Positions 8,898 to 15,772 of a stretch of 26,014 bases of DNA are shown here, piece after piece (positions within the stretch are counted from its first letter, which is position 1; the number at the start of each line of letters is the position of its first letter). This DNA is from Thermoplasmata archaeon (GTDB lineage Archaea; Thermoplasmatota; Thermoplasmata; Thermoplasmatales; Thermoplasmataceae). The position numbers and the translations under genes are program-made. The notes under the pieces are model-generated. The model worked only from the letters and a program-made list of their open reading frames with translations, was not told where the DNA came from and made no database searches. The DNA is taken from contig JAJZNS010000023.1 in assembly GCA_021811635.1 (NCBI GenBank), positions 1 through 26,014 on the forward strand. The letters run 5' to 3'.

Positions 8898-9149
8898 CTA
8901 CTTTCCGCTCTTAGGTGATTTTTTAGTTCCTGATGTCTTACTGCCGGATCCCTTTGAAGAGGTTGTGGATTTGGTAGTCTTCTTTGGTTTTGCAGGGTCT
9001 GGCGTAGTAGACGATGGTTCTGCTGCTGCAGGAGTTGCCGCAGGTTTTGGGGTTGCCTTGTTAGATTCAACTGATGGTTTCTTGGCAGTTTCTGGAGCGG
9101 ATTTCGCAGGTTCGGAAACAGCTTTCGTTTTTCTTTTAAATGGCCACAT
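8898..9149 (-). CDS. Small lysine-rich, low-complexity protein, H1-tail-like
   Basis: An 83-residue protein made almost entirely of Lys, Ser, Thr, Ala, Pro and Gly after an N-terminal MWPFKRKT. It has 18 lysines and one arginine against five acidic residues. The C-terminal third (KKTTKSTTSSKGSGSKTSG, then TKKSPKSGK) resembles the disordered tails of eukaryotic and bacterial H1-like proteins. A TTTTTAATTGG element at about 9171-9181 is about 27 bp before the ATG at 9149, typical of a leaderless gene here, which is the best evidence that it is real. No fold, signal peptide or membrane segment is visible. Nucleic-acid binding is inferred from charge only. The overlapping 119-codon frame on the same strand is rejected. 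Confidence 0.6.
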   Translation of the reverse strand: MWPFKRKTKAVSEPAKSAPETAKKPSVESNKATPKPAATPAAAEPSSTTPDPAKPKKTTKSTTSSKGSGSKTSGTKKSPKSGK

Positions 9150-9247
9150 AAAGAAGTTAAGTATCCTCCAATTAAAAAGCTATCGGAACTTCTATTGACC
9201 ATCACTGTGGCTATTATGACGCCGGTCAACGAGATGTATAATAGCAT

Positions 9248-9321
9248 GCTCCGGCCGGGATTTGGACCCGAGTCGAGGGATTGAGAGTCCCTTATGCTTG
9301 GCCTGGCTACACCACCGGAGC
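9248..9321 (-). tRNA. tRNA-Glu (anticodon CUC)
   Basis: On the minus strand the 74-nt sequence folds as a full cloverleaf. The acceptor stem GCTCCGG pairs with CCGGAGC. The D arm has a GTGT/GCAT stem with wobble pairs. The anticodon stem AGGGA/TCCCT encloses the loop CTCTCAA, giving anticodon CUC. The variable loop is 4 nt, and the T stem TCGGG/CCCGG encloses TCCAAAT. The GCTCCGG start and short variable loop are typical of archaeal tRNA-Glu. No intron and no encoded CCA are present (ATG follows the acceptor). T-loop position 55 is C instead of the near-universal U. An A/T-rich element near 9347-9356 may be its promoter. Confidence 0.93.
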
Positions 9322-9399
9322 TTTTCTTCGCGGCATTGGCAATTTGGATTTATTGTTTTTCCTGCATGATCAGAAATCAATAACGAAAAACCGCCAGCA

Positions 9400-9567
9400 T
9401 TATGTTATGGGCCAGAAGAATTTGATAAGCTCAACAACCACTGCCACCATAATGCCCAGATAGATTACAAGTTTAGGATCAAGTGCAGGCCCATTAATCT
9501 CCTCTTCTTCGAAATACCTAATCAGCCCAGCGCCAGACTGGAATCCCTCGTTGTTCTTCTGTGCCAC
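9400..9567 (-). CDS. Preprotein translocase subunit Sec61-beta
   Basis: About 55 residues from the GTG at 9567. The sequence shows the archaeal Sec61-beta pattern: GFQSGAGLIRYFEEEE, then DPKLVIYLGI leading into a single C-terminal membrane helix ending KFFWPIT. It is the small tail-anchored subunit of the SecY channel. An in-frame ATG lies upstream at 9591 and would add MQCSDEQQ. However, a TATA-like AAACTTAA sits at about 9594-9601, which would start the transcript near 9572, just before the GTG. A leaderless GTG start is therefore preferred. Family members usually begin close to this point. Confidence 0.93.
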   Translation of the reverse strand: MAQKNNEGFQSGAGLIRYFEEEEINGPALDPKLVIYLGIMVAVVVELIKFFWPIT

Positions 9568-9685
9568 TTGTTGTTCATCAGAACACTGCATTTAAGTTTT
9601 TCTTGGGGCGGATAGAGAACTCATGACGATAGCTGGTGAACCATGCTTAAGCTTAAGATTTAATGAGCGCGAAGAATATGCGGCT

Positions 9686-10246
9686 ATGGCTATGATAAAC
9701 ATCCTCGGTTTCGGGGGCAGCCGAAGGAAAGGGTCTTACAATTCCGCTCTACTCAGGACTGCGGCACAGCTTATGCCCGATGATGCCAGGCTCGAAATAT
9801 ATGATATTAGCAATATTCCCATGTTCGAGCCGGAACTTTCTGCCAATCCTCCAAAGCCGGTAATGGATTTTCAGGATGCCATTCGAAAAGCAGATGGACT
9901 GCTTGTGGCAACCCCGGAATACAATTATTCAATACCCGGATACATTAAGAACGTATTTGACGCCGCCTCGCTGCCGGCAGAAAGAAACCCGTTTCCGGGA
10001 AAGCCGGTAGCCCTGCTCAGCGCTTCAATTGGAATGCTCGGTGGTGCGAGGGCCCAGTATCACCTCCGGCAGGTGTTCGTTTTTCTCGACATGATCCCTG
10101 TAGGACGCCCTGAAGTTTTCATCACATTTGCCAGCCAGAAGTTCAACGAGAACCTGGAGCTCAAGGATGAGAATTCTAAGGATCTCATCAGGAAGCTGCT
10201 TTTCAACCTGGTGTCGCTCTCGAAGAAATTGAAGAGATTAGACTAA
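9686..10246 (+). CDS. NADPH-dependent FMN reductase-like flavoprotein
   Basis: About 186 residues with a flavodoxin-like fold. The FMN phosphate loop GFGGSRRKGSYNSALL is at the N-terminus and the second flavin-contact motif TPEYNYSIPGYIKNVFD in the middle, both typical of the NADPH-dependent FMN reductase/chromate and azo reductase family. A KPVALLSASIGMLGGARAQYHLRQVF stretch (interrupted by no gap) follows as in relatives. The physiological acceptor (free FMN, quinone or metal ion) cannot be told from sequence. The ATG at 9686 is chosen because AAGATTTAAT at about 9655-9664 forms a TATA-like box about 26 bp upstream; ATG 9692 is an alternative and the open frame back to 9623 is not expected to be translated. 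Its stop overlaps the stop of the convergent exporter gene. Confidence 0.88.
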   Translation: MAMINILGFGGSRRKGSYNSALLRTAAQLMPDDARLEIYDISNIPMFEPELSANPPKPVMDFQDAIRKADGLLVATPEYNYSIPGYIKNVFDAASLPAERNPFPGKPVALLSASIGMLGGARAQYHLRQVFVFLDMIPVGRPEVFITFASQKFNENLELKDENSKDLIRKLLFNLVSLSKKLKRLD

Positions 10247-10827
10247 AGCAGCAGGATCCATAGATACAAGAAGGTGGCGGAAAAGCCAATCTGGATAGCC
10301 GCCGATGCGATCCTGATGGCCTGGGAGAGTTTCCTTCCATATTTAAGCACACTCCTGTTTATTGATATCGAGAGGAAAGAAATCCAAAGTATAATGCCAA
10401 GGAACAGAAAATAGAATGGAAAGATTCCAAGGGTGTCCAGAACGCTCAATCCTGCTCCTGCCCACCAGGCAATCTGGAATGGATTGACAATCCCCATCTC
10501 CAAACCAAGAATATAACCATTCCCCAGCAATACAGCGCTGGACGGTTCATGACTCCGGAGAATAAGGACCGCCATCAAGAAGAATATCCCTGCCCCCGCC
10601 GGATAAAGAATGAGATCTATGTGATACCCCGAAATCTCCCCGTAAAAGAGGAAAACCAGTGTCATGAGGATGAAATCCGCAGTCATTGCGCCGAGCCCTA
10701 CCAGGAATCCTGAAAGGGCACTGGATCTTGCGCGAAGCACAATTACCGATGTGACAGGACCTGGAGGGCCCGCCAGGGAAACACCAAGAGCGACACCCAG
10801 AAGTATCAGGTAGAGAAGCAAGCGCAT
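10243..10827 (-). CDS. LysE/RhtB-family amino-acid exporter-like protein
   Basis: A 194-residue membrane protein with six predicted hydrophobic segments. The N-terminal GVSLAGPPGPVTSVIVLRA contains the Pro-Gly-Pro motif seen in the LysE/RhtB exporter superfamily. A central NPFQIAWWAG stretch fits the conserved Asn-Pro after the loop. Family members export amino acids such as lysine or threonine, but the substrate is not readable here. CTTTTATAGG at about 10843-10852 is a TATA-like element about 21 bp before the ATG at 10827. The gene converges with the FMN reductase gene; the stops overlap (CTAA at 10243-10246). Confidence 0.85.
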   Translation of the reverse strand: MRLLLYLILLGVALGVSLAGPPGPVTSVIVLRARSSALSGFLVGLGAMTADFILMTLVFLFYGEISGYHIDLILYPAGAGIFFLMAVLILRSHEPSSAVLLGNGYILGLEMGIVNPFQIAWWAGAGLSVLDTLGIFPFYFLFLGIILWISFLSISINRSVLKYGRKLSQAIRIASAAIQIGFSATFLYLWILLL

Positions 10828-10918
10828 ATTGATCTCGAAAACCTATAAAAGACTGATTTCCTCGCAAACGAATGAGATAGGTTAATATCTTCCAATTAAT
10901 ATCTTCACCCGATAAGAC

Positions 10919-11152
10919 TTGGTCATAGCCTACGTTTTGGTTAACACGTTACCAGGCAAGGAACTTGAAGTGAACAGCGCACTATCGGCTATTGATGGCG
11001 TGGTGGAAGTTTACACGCTTTTCGGAGAATATGATATAATCGCAAAGGTGGAAAAGAAGGACTACTCTGAAATTGAGGAGACTGTGATCCGCAAAATAAG
11101 GACAATCCATGGGATACTTGAGACCAAGACACTCACGGGAATAAAGTTCTAG
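10919..11152 (+). CDS. Stand-alone Lrp/AsnC ligand-binding (RAM) domain protein
   Basis: A 77-residue protein consisting only of the C-terminal RAM (regulation of amino-acid metabolism) domain of Lrp/AsnC regulators. AYVLVNTLPGKE leads into a beta-alpha-beta unit, then the signature YTLFGEYDIIAKVE and a final strand KTLTGIKF. There is no helix-turn-helix, so it cannot bind DNA as Lrp does. Such proteins form ring-shaped oligomers and may sense amino acids or modulate full-length Lrp partners. The start is TTG at 10919, with A/T-rich promoter-like elements (TTAATAT and ATTAATAT) upstream at 10882-10902. It precedes the signal peptidase gene by 14 bp on the same strand, and the exporter gene diverges from it. 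Confidence 0.88.
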   Translation: MVIAYVLVNTLPGKELEVNSALSAIDGVVEVYTLFGEYDIIAKVEKKDYSEIEETVIRKIRTIHGILETKTLTGIKF

Positions 11153-11166
11153 GTATTTTTCCGGGA

Positions 11167-11937
11167 ATGAAAAAATATGCTGCAGTTCCCGCAATCATTG
11201 TTGTTATCCTCTTTATAGGTATCACACTGTATTCTGGCATATGGCCCCCATTAACCATAGTTTCGTCCGGCAGCATGCAGCACTCAGGAAGCTGGACACC
11301 GGGTGTAATAACCACCGGGGACGTCGTATATTTGAAAAAGGTACCGGATAACTCTGCCATAGTGACCTACATAAATGGCAGTTCAACCGGCTACAGTACG
11401 TTTGGCGAATACGGTAATGTGATAGTCTATGACTACGGCGGATACCAGATAATACACAGGGCGATGTTCTACCTTGGCTGGAACGGAACACAACCGATAG
11501 TCTATGGTTATTCCGGCCAGCCCTGGATAAAGATCACAAACATTTCGATCACGCTGTTCGGCATTGGTTACGCCGGAAAGAACCTGATCCTGTATCTGGC
11601 ACCTATCAGGGGGCTCTCCGGATTTATCACATGCGGCGACTACAACCTTGGAAACAGCAATCTTAACCCTTCCCCTGTTGCAGATCAGGATCAGGTTCTG
11701 GGTTTTTACGACCCTCCTGTCAAGGGGAGTGAAATCGTTGGGGTCGCCCTGGCAGACCTTCCATGGATTGGGTTGCTGAAACTGTGGCCGATGTGGGAAC
11801 TGCATCTCGCAATTCCACAAAATCCAGCTCCATTGAATTCATACGGTTTTCTCCTCCTGCTCATGTTTGCTGTTGCCCTGGCTGTACTATCACCCTCCAT
11901 ATTGCATAGAAAACGGGAAAGAGAAAATAAAACTTGA
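11167..11937 (+). CDS. Signal peptidase I, archaeal type (S26B)
   Basis: A 256-residue membrane protease that removes signal peptides outside the membrane. An N-terminal anchor spans about residues 5-22. The nucleophile motif VSSGSM has S36, H97 lies in QIIHRAM and D158 in GFITCGDYN, giving the Ser-His-Asp set of the archaeal/SEC11 type instead of the bacterial Ser-Lys dyad. A second hydrophobic segment at about 222-243 is followed by a charged RKRERENK tail. Position 156 before GD is Cys where many relatives have a small or polar residue. It follows the RAM gene closely and abuts the convergent mevalonate-3-kinase gene: the stops form TGATCA with no gap. Confidence 0.9.
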   Translation: MKKYAAVPAIIVVILFIGITLYSGIWPPLTIVSSGSMQHSGSWTPGVITTGDVVYLKKVPDNSAIVTYINGSSTGYSTFGEYGNVIVYDYGGYQIIHRAMFYLGWNGTQPIVYGYSGQPWIKITNISITLFGIGYAGKNLILYLAPIRGLSGFITCGDYNLGNSNLNPSPVADQDQVLGFYDPPVKGSEIVGVALADLPWIGLLKLWPMWELHLAIPQNPAPLNSYGFLLLLMFAVALAVLSPSILHRKRERENKT

Positions 11938-12924
11938 TCAGAAATTCCTGCTAACTGTGATAGGTTCGCCGGCCACCTTGAGTATACTTGGAGTGAAGTG
12001 AAATTCGCCTGCCTTTTCCATGATGATATCAGTCCTGTCCTTTTCTACCACGGTGAAAACGTTGGAACCTCCGGTCACAATGTACGTAACCCACATGGTT
12101 TTCTTTAGCCTCGCGAGGAATTCTATATATCTGCGCATCTCACCAGTGATGACCGTGACACCGCATCTTTCTATGATCCTGTGGTAATCCACGGTATCTC
12201 TTTCGGCAAGCTCGAATATGCCGGGTATGTCTCCTTCGCGTGCCAGATCCCTCAGCTTTCTCACTCTCGCTGAGGCAGTCTCCACCCTGCTGCCGTATTC
12301 CGGATCCATGACAATGTTTGAATGTATATTGTCGGACGGGTTCCTTGACGACGAGAAATTACAGCCCACCACACGATACTCTGCGAAGTCTTCAGGATCA
12401 AGCAATCTTTCCGTGACCATCCTGCCGTTCTGCCTAGTTGTGCAGGTGAGGCCGCCCCGGAAACTTCTTCCGGCACTTTCCGAAATCCCTCTGAGCCTGT
12501 TTTCAAGGTCGTCACGATCTATGTTTCCATCTGAAAATTCTAGTATGCACTTCCCGAATGAAGCGGCTGCGGCGTCTGAACTACCGCTGAGTATTCGTAC
12601 GTTCTCGGAAAAGAAAGAAAATGAAGCATCCTGTGGAGACATTTCGTCTCTTTTCATTTTCTCTCGGTAATGCCTGATCACCTTGAATGGTGATCTAGTG
12701 TCGCCTGGATCTATTTCCTTTCCGTTCACGAATCCCTGCCATATGTGTGACGACAGTAGCCTGGTAAGGACGTAACCCCCATTTTCGTCAGCAAGTGTGT
12801 AAGCAATGCCTGCAGAATCGTGGAGGGGTATTCTTTCAACCTTGTCCGAGATTCCGCCTAACAATACGATTCCTATTGTCGGATAAGCCTTTGCTTCACA
12901 GAAAAGTCCTGGCAACGGGATCAA
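11938..12924 (-). CDS. Mevalonate-3-kinase homologue (GHMP kinase family)
   Basis: A 328-residue homologue of Thermoplasma mevalonate-3-kinase (Ta1305, recognised from memory). Matching blocks are AYPTIGIVLLGG, PLHDSAGIAYT, the phosphate loop ILSGSSDAAAAS, ISESAGRSFRGGLT, RNPSDNIHSNIV, and TGGSNVFTVVE near the C-terminus. The glutamate in SESAGRS and the arginine in RNPSD correspond to substrate residues described for that enzyme. It phosphorylates the 3-hydroxyl of mevalonate in the Thermoplasma-type route to isopentenyl phosphate for ether-lipid synthesis. A diphosphomevalonate decarboxylase is the alternative, but the phosphate loop and flanks fit the kinase better. The TTG start at 12924 overlaps the upstream stop (TTGA), showing translational coupling. 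Confidence 0.85.
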   Translation of the reverse strand: MIPLPGLFCEAKAYPTIGIVLLGGISDKVERIPLHDSAGIAYTLADENGGYVLTRLLSSHIWQGFVNGKEIDPGDTRSPFKVIRHYREKMKRDEMSPQDASFSFFSENVRILSGSSDAAAASFGKCILEFSDGNIDRDDLENRLRGISESAGRSFRGGLTCTTRQNGRMVTERLLDPEDFAEYRVVGCNFSSSRNPSDNIHSNIVMDPEYGSRVETASARVRKLRDLAREGDIPGIFELAERDTVDYHRIIERCGVTVITGEMRRYIEFLARLKKTMWVTYIVTGGSNVFTVVEKDRTDIIMEKAGEFHFTPSILKVAGEPITVSRNF

Positions 12925-13220
12925 ACCTTCGACATCAGCTTCTTTCTTTCGCTCACGCTGTAGCCGGTAACGTCCTCAAGGAATGCATTGAATTTTCTGA
13001 TAGCTTCCATCGGATCGTCGCACTTCTCTGTAACGGTCTCGATGCACAGCTTTCCTTTCTCCATCCTGGATGAGATGGATTTCAGTCCGGGGAAGGTAGC
13101 CACTACGGTATCTCCCTCAATCTTTCCATTGCCGAAGGTCTTAATGGCTTTTTCCAGGATTGTATCCGGATTGAGCTTCACTGTCCTCTTCACCGGGTAG
13201 GTTCTCACTTTTTCAAGCAC
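12921..13220 (-). CDS. DUF5611-like small protein
   Basis: A 99-residue soluble protein of unknown function. The C-terminal RKFNAFLEDVTGYSVSERKK resembles, from memory, the DUF5611 family of Thermoplasmata, whose members end in a similar FLxxxTGYxxxER motif; the beta-rich middle (GDTVVATFPGLKSISSRMEK) fits too. The GTG at 13220 overlaps the preceding TIM-barrel gene by 8 bp, and its own stop overlaps the start of the mevalonate-3-kinase gene, so it is the middle gene of a coupled three-gene operon. A GTG at 13208, 9 bases after AGGTG, is an alternative start. No catalytic motif is visible. Confidence 0.8.
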   Translation of the reverse strand: MLEKVRTYPVKRTVKLNPDTILEKAIKTFGNGKIEGDTVVATFPGLKSISSRMEKGKLCIETVTEKCDDPMEAIRKFNAFLEDVTGYSVSERKKLMSKV

Positions 13221-14232
13221 CTGCTTTTAACGCACTCTTTCGCTGAAGCCTCTTTGCTATCGCCCTGAGGAAAATAACATCCATGTATTGAGCGTCGTGC
13301 TCCAGAAGCGGCGACATCGATATGATAGTCATGTCCCCTGAATAATCCTGCAGGTATTCGGAAAGCGTCTCAAACTTAAGATCGCCATGCTTGATGGCCG
13401 TCATCTTAATCTCGCTTCCGTCCTTGTGCTCGACGCCGGAAAATTCAGCGTACAGATCGCCTTTGGCATACTTGGCATATTCACCTATAATGGCCTCAAA
13501 ACTGGCAATGTCAGTCAGGCTCCCTCCAGTGAGTGAATGGACATGGGGAAAATTCAGTATCGGCTCCACTCCGGGCACCTTTTTAGCCAGTGAAATGAGT
13601 TCGGCCGTTGTCCCAAAAAGTTCGGGTTTGCCGGCAGTTTCCACGCCAACATAGGGGAACCCCTGTTCGTGGGTAAACTCCTTTGTGATTCTTGAGTAAA
13701 TTTTTTGGGCGGATAAGAGGCTGTCTTTTTTGTTCCCCCGGTAAAAGCCAGTGTGGGATATGACCCTCCTGGCACCCATGGTTCTGCCAATGGTGAGAGA
13801 CCATTTCAGGTGATCGTACGATTTTTCGGATATCTCTTCATGAGACAGGAGATCCATATAGTAAGGGGCATGCAGGGAAAGCTGGACATCCAGCTCCTTC
13901 GCAATTTCCCCTCCCTCAACGATCTCATCATAATTCTTGGCCATGTTCCAGAACAGTTCCTGCAAAATGTCTTCAGACTCTATCTGGGTATCAATTCCCA
14001 CACTCTGGTAGTTTCCGTTTTCATCCGGTCTAAGTATGTTTACGATAATGGAATCATCAACATCCTTTGGATACATTCCTGAGTATTCTATTGCGGGTGC
14101 CTCCTCAACATTCACCCTTAAAAGCTGGACTTCCAGCGCATTTAGGCCCAGAAAATGCGAATCGATTATAGAATCAACCAGTGTTCTGCCTTTACTGGTA
14201 AGAGGAATGCCCGCTATCCCAAACCTGATCAT
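13213..14232 (-). CDS. Endonuclease IV-like TIM-barrel protein (AP endonuclease 2 family)
   Basis: A 339-residue TIM barrel of the xylose-isomerase-like/endonuclease IV superfamily. Motifs in order are LSLHAPYYMDL (metal His as in Nfo SVHAPY), ISHTGFYRG (second His), GVETAGK (metal Glu), NFPHVHS (His pair), the EFSGVEHKDGSE region with another His, and ISMSPLLEHD near the C-terminus where Nfo has a Glu. Several metal ligands of the trinuclear zinc site appear retained but the strict Nfo sequences (for example DTCH) are changed, so repair endonuclease activity is plausible, not certain. ATTAAATAAT near 14259-14268 is a TATA-like element about 30 bp before the ATG at 14232. First gene of the operon with the DUF5611-like and mevalonate-3-kinase genes. 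Confidence 0.8.
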   Translation of the reverse strand: MIRFGIAGIPLTSKGRTLVDSIIDSHFLGLNALEVQLLRVNVEEAPAIEYSGMYPKDVDDSIIVNILRPDENGNYQSVGIDTQIESEDILQELFWNMAKNYDEIVEGGEIAKELDVQLSLHAPYYMDLLSHEEISEKSYDHLKWSLTIGRTMGARRVISHTGFYRGNKKDSLLSAQKIYSRITKEFTHEQGFPYVGVETAGKPELFGTTAELISLAKKVPGVEPILNFPHVHSLTGGSLTDIASFEAIIGEYAKYAKGDLYAEFSGVEHKDGSEIKMTAIKHGDLKFETLSEYLQDYSGDMTIISMSPLLEHDAQYMDVIFLRAIAKRLQRKSALKAGA

Positions 14233-14425
14233 AAGTTTAATGCCAATGATATGAAATTATTTAATTAGTTCGTTCGTTTAAGAATGCCCCTTATTTTATC
14301 ATAAATTTTAAATAAATTAACGAATAGATTAAATATTCTTTAGAAATCTATATGTGGAATGGTGAGTGGAAGGAATACAATTCATTTACCGAACTTCGCA
14401 AATGACATAAAATTAGGTGGACACA
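14233..14425. promoter_or_regulatory. Divergent A/T-rich intergenic region before dnaG
   Basis: About 190 bp separate the TIM-barrel gene from dnaG. The left part carries a minus-strand TATA-like box near 14263. For dnaG, ATTAAATA at 14328-14335 would start a transcript near 14357, giving a leader of about 70 nt. The leader ends with AGGTGG at 14415-14420, a Shine-Dalgarno-like site 5 bases before the ATG at 14426. A 17-codon open frame at 14352-14405 lies in the leader region but its ATG falls at or before the predicted transcript start. Confidence 0.45.
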
Positions 14426-15772
14426 ATGAACGTGGATCCGAATCTAACAAAATATCTGATCAAGGTAAGAATAACGGCCGATGGAGTGGTGGAAAAACCT
14501 GACGTAGTAGGGGCTATTTTTGGGCAGACAGAAGGATTACTCGGTGAGGAATTAGACTTAAGGGATCTCCAGAAGGGAGGCAGGATAGGTAGGATAGAGG
14601 TCGAGATCGACAGCAAGAAGGGAAAGACCGAAGGATTCGTCCTGATACCTTCTGGCCTGGACCAGGTTGAGAGTTCAATCCTCGCTGCAGCCCTTGAGAC
14701 AATTGACAGGATAGGCCCATGCAAGGCAAAGATGGATGTTGAATCCGTTGAGGACGTAAGAGTCCAGAAGAGACAGAAAGTGATTGAGCGTGCAGAAGCT
14801 CTCTACAAGAAGATGTCACAGGTGGGGAAAAACGTCTCTGAAAACATAGTTCAGGCCGTCAGGGAGGATGTGGAAAGGGCAGAGATCACCTCATATGGCG
14901 ATGAAAAGCTGCCAGCGGGGCCTGCTATAAAGGACTCCGACTCAATCATCGTTGTCGAGGGCAGAAATGACGTCCTGAATCTCCTGAAGTATGGGATAAA
15001 GAATACCATTGCAGTTCAGGGTACGAACATTCCAAAGACGGTTCAGGATCTCTCCAGGGAGAGGACGGTTGTTGTGTTCCTTGACGGGGACAGGGGAGGA
15101 GACCTCATTCTCAAGGAGATGCTGCAGGTTGCGGACGTTGATTTCGTCGCAAGGGCACCTCCAGGGACTGAAGTGGAGGAGCTTACGTACAAACAGATAG
15201 TGAAGGCTCTGAGATACAAGATGCCTATAGCCCAGTATCTTTCCGTGAAAGGGATGTCTGAAGAGTTGAAGGAACTCAACCAGAAGAATGAGAACGAGAA
15301 GACGGGCAGCACAAAGAAAGTGGTGGTTGAGCGATCTATGGATATTGAAGACGATGCTGTCCTGGAAGAGCCCATGCATCCTGAAGAGCCTCCAGCAAGA
15401 AAGCCTGCGAGGGCAAGAGAGGAAGTGGTGGAAACCAAGCATGAGGCCAACGGATCTCATGAAAATGATAAGATTGACCTGCAGAACTACAAGTTCATTG
15501 AAGGCAGGGCAGAGTACCTCCTGAAGGAAAAGCTCCTAGAAGTTTACTCCGAGGATGGAAAGGTTGTAGCAAGCATACCCCTGGCTGAAGCAGTCGATAA
15601 GCTCAACGGCGTGAATGAAGGACAGACAATCATTTCCGGCGGGGTAATATCGCAGAGGCTGATAGACGCTGCCCTGAATGCAGGGATCAAGAACGTGTAC
15701 GGTGTCCGCCTTGGCCATGTGACAAAGAAACCCGCAGAAATGAGGGTGATCACTTGGGATCGTCGTTTCTGA
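14426..15772 (+). CDS. dnaG: Archaeal DnaG primase-like protein (Toprim)
   Basis: A 448-residue archaeal DnaG. The N-terminal domain (NVDPNLTKYLIKVRITADGV) leads to a central Toprim domain with the acidic motifs IIVVEGRNDV and VVFLDGDRGGD, the metal-binding core shared with primases and topoisomerases. A charged, low-complexity linker covers roughly residues 280-350, and a conserved C-terminal domain follows. In archaea this protein is a stable exosome subunit that promotes binding of A-rich RNA and may also act as a primase. The ATG at 14426 is preferred to the GTG at 14417 because AGGTGG sits 5 bases upstream of it. The next gene starts inside its last codons, so the two are co-translated. 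Confidence 0.96.
   Translation: MNVDPNLTKYLIKVRITADGVVEKPDVVGAIFGQTEGLLGEELDLRDLQKGGRIGRIEVEIDSKKGKTEGFVLIPSGLDQVESSILAAALETIDRIGPCKAKMDVESVEDVRVQKRQKVIERAEALYKKMSQVGKNVSENIVQAVREDVERAEITSYGDEKLPAGPAIKDSDSIIVVEGRNDVLNLLKYGIKNTIAVQGTNIPKTVQDLSRERTVVVFLDGDRGGDLILKEMLQVADVDFVARAPPGTEVEELTYKQIVKALRYKMPIAQYLSVKGMSEELKELNQKNENEKTGSTKKVVVERSMDIEDDAVLEEPMHPEEPPARKPARAREEVVETKHEANGSHENDKIDLQNYKFIEGRAEYLLKEKLLEVYSEDGKVVASIPLAEAVDKLNGVNEGQTIISGGVISQRLIDAALNAGIKNVYGVRLGHVTKKPAEMRVITWDRRF

Noticed and set aside
8888..9247. A 119-codon minus-strand frame overlapping the lysine-rich gene
   Set aside because: Its sequence is a Gln/Arg/Leu/Pro frame-shifted copy of the repetitive coding sequence; the TATA spacing supports the 83-residue frame instead.
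14352..14405. A 17-codon open frame in the dnaG leader
   Set aside because: Its ATG lies about 5 bp before the transcript start predicted from the TATA-like box, it has no ribosome-binding site, and nothing supports its translation or an attenuator role.
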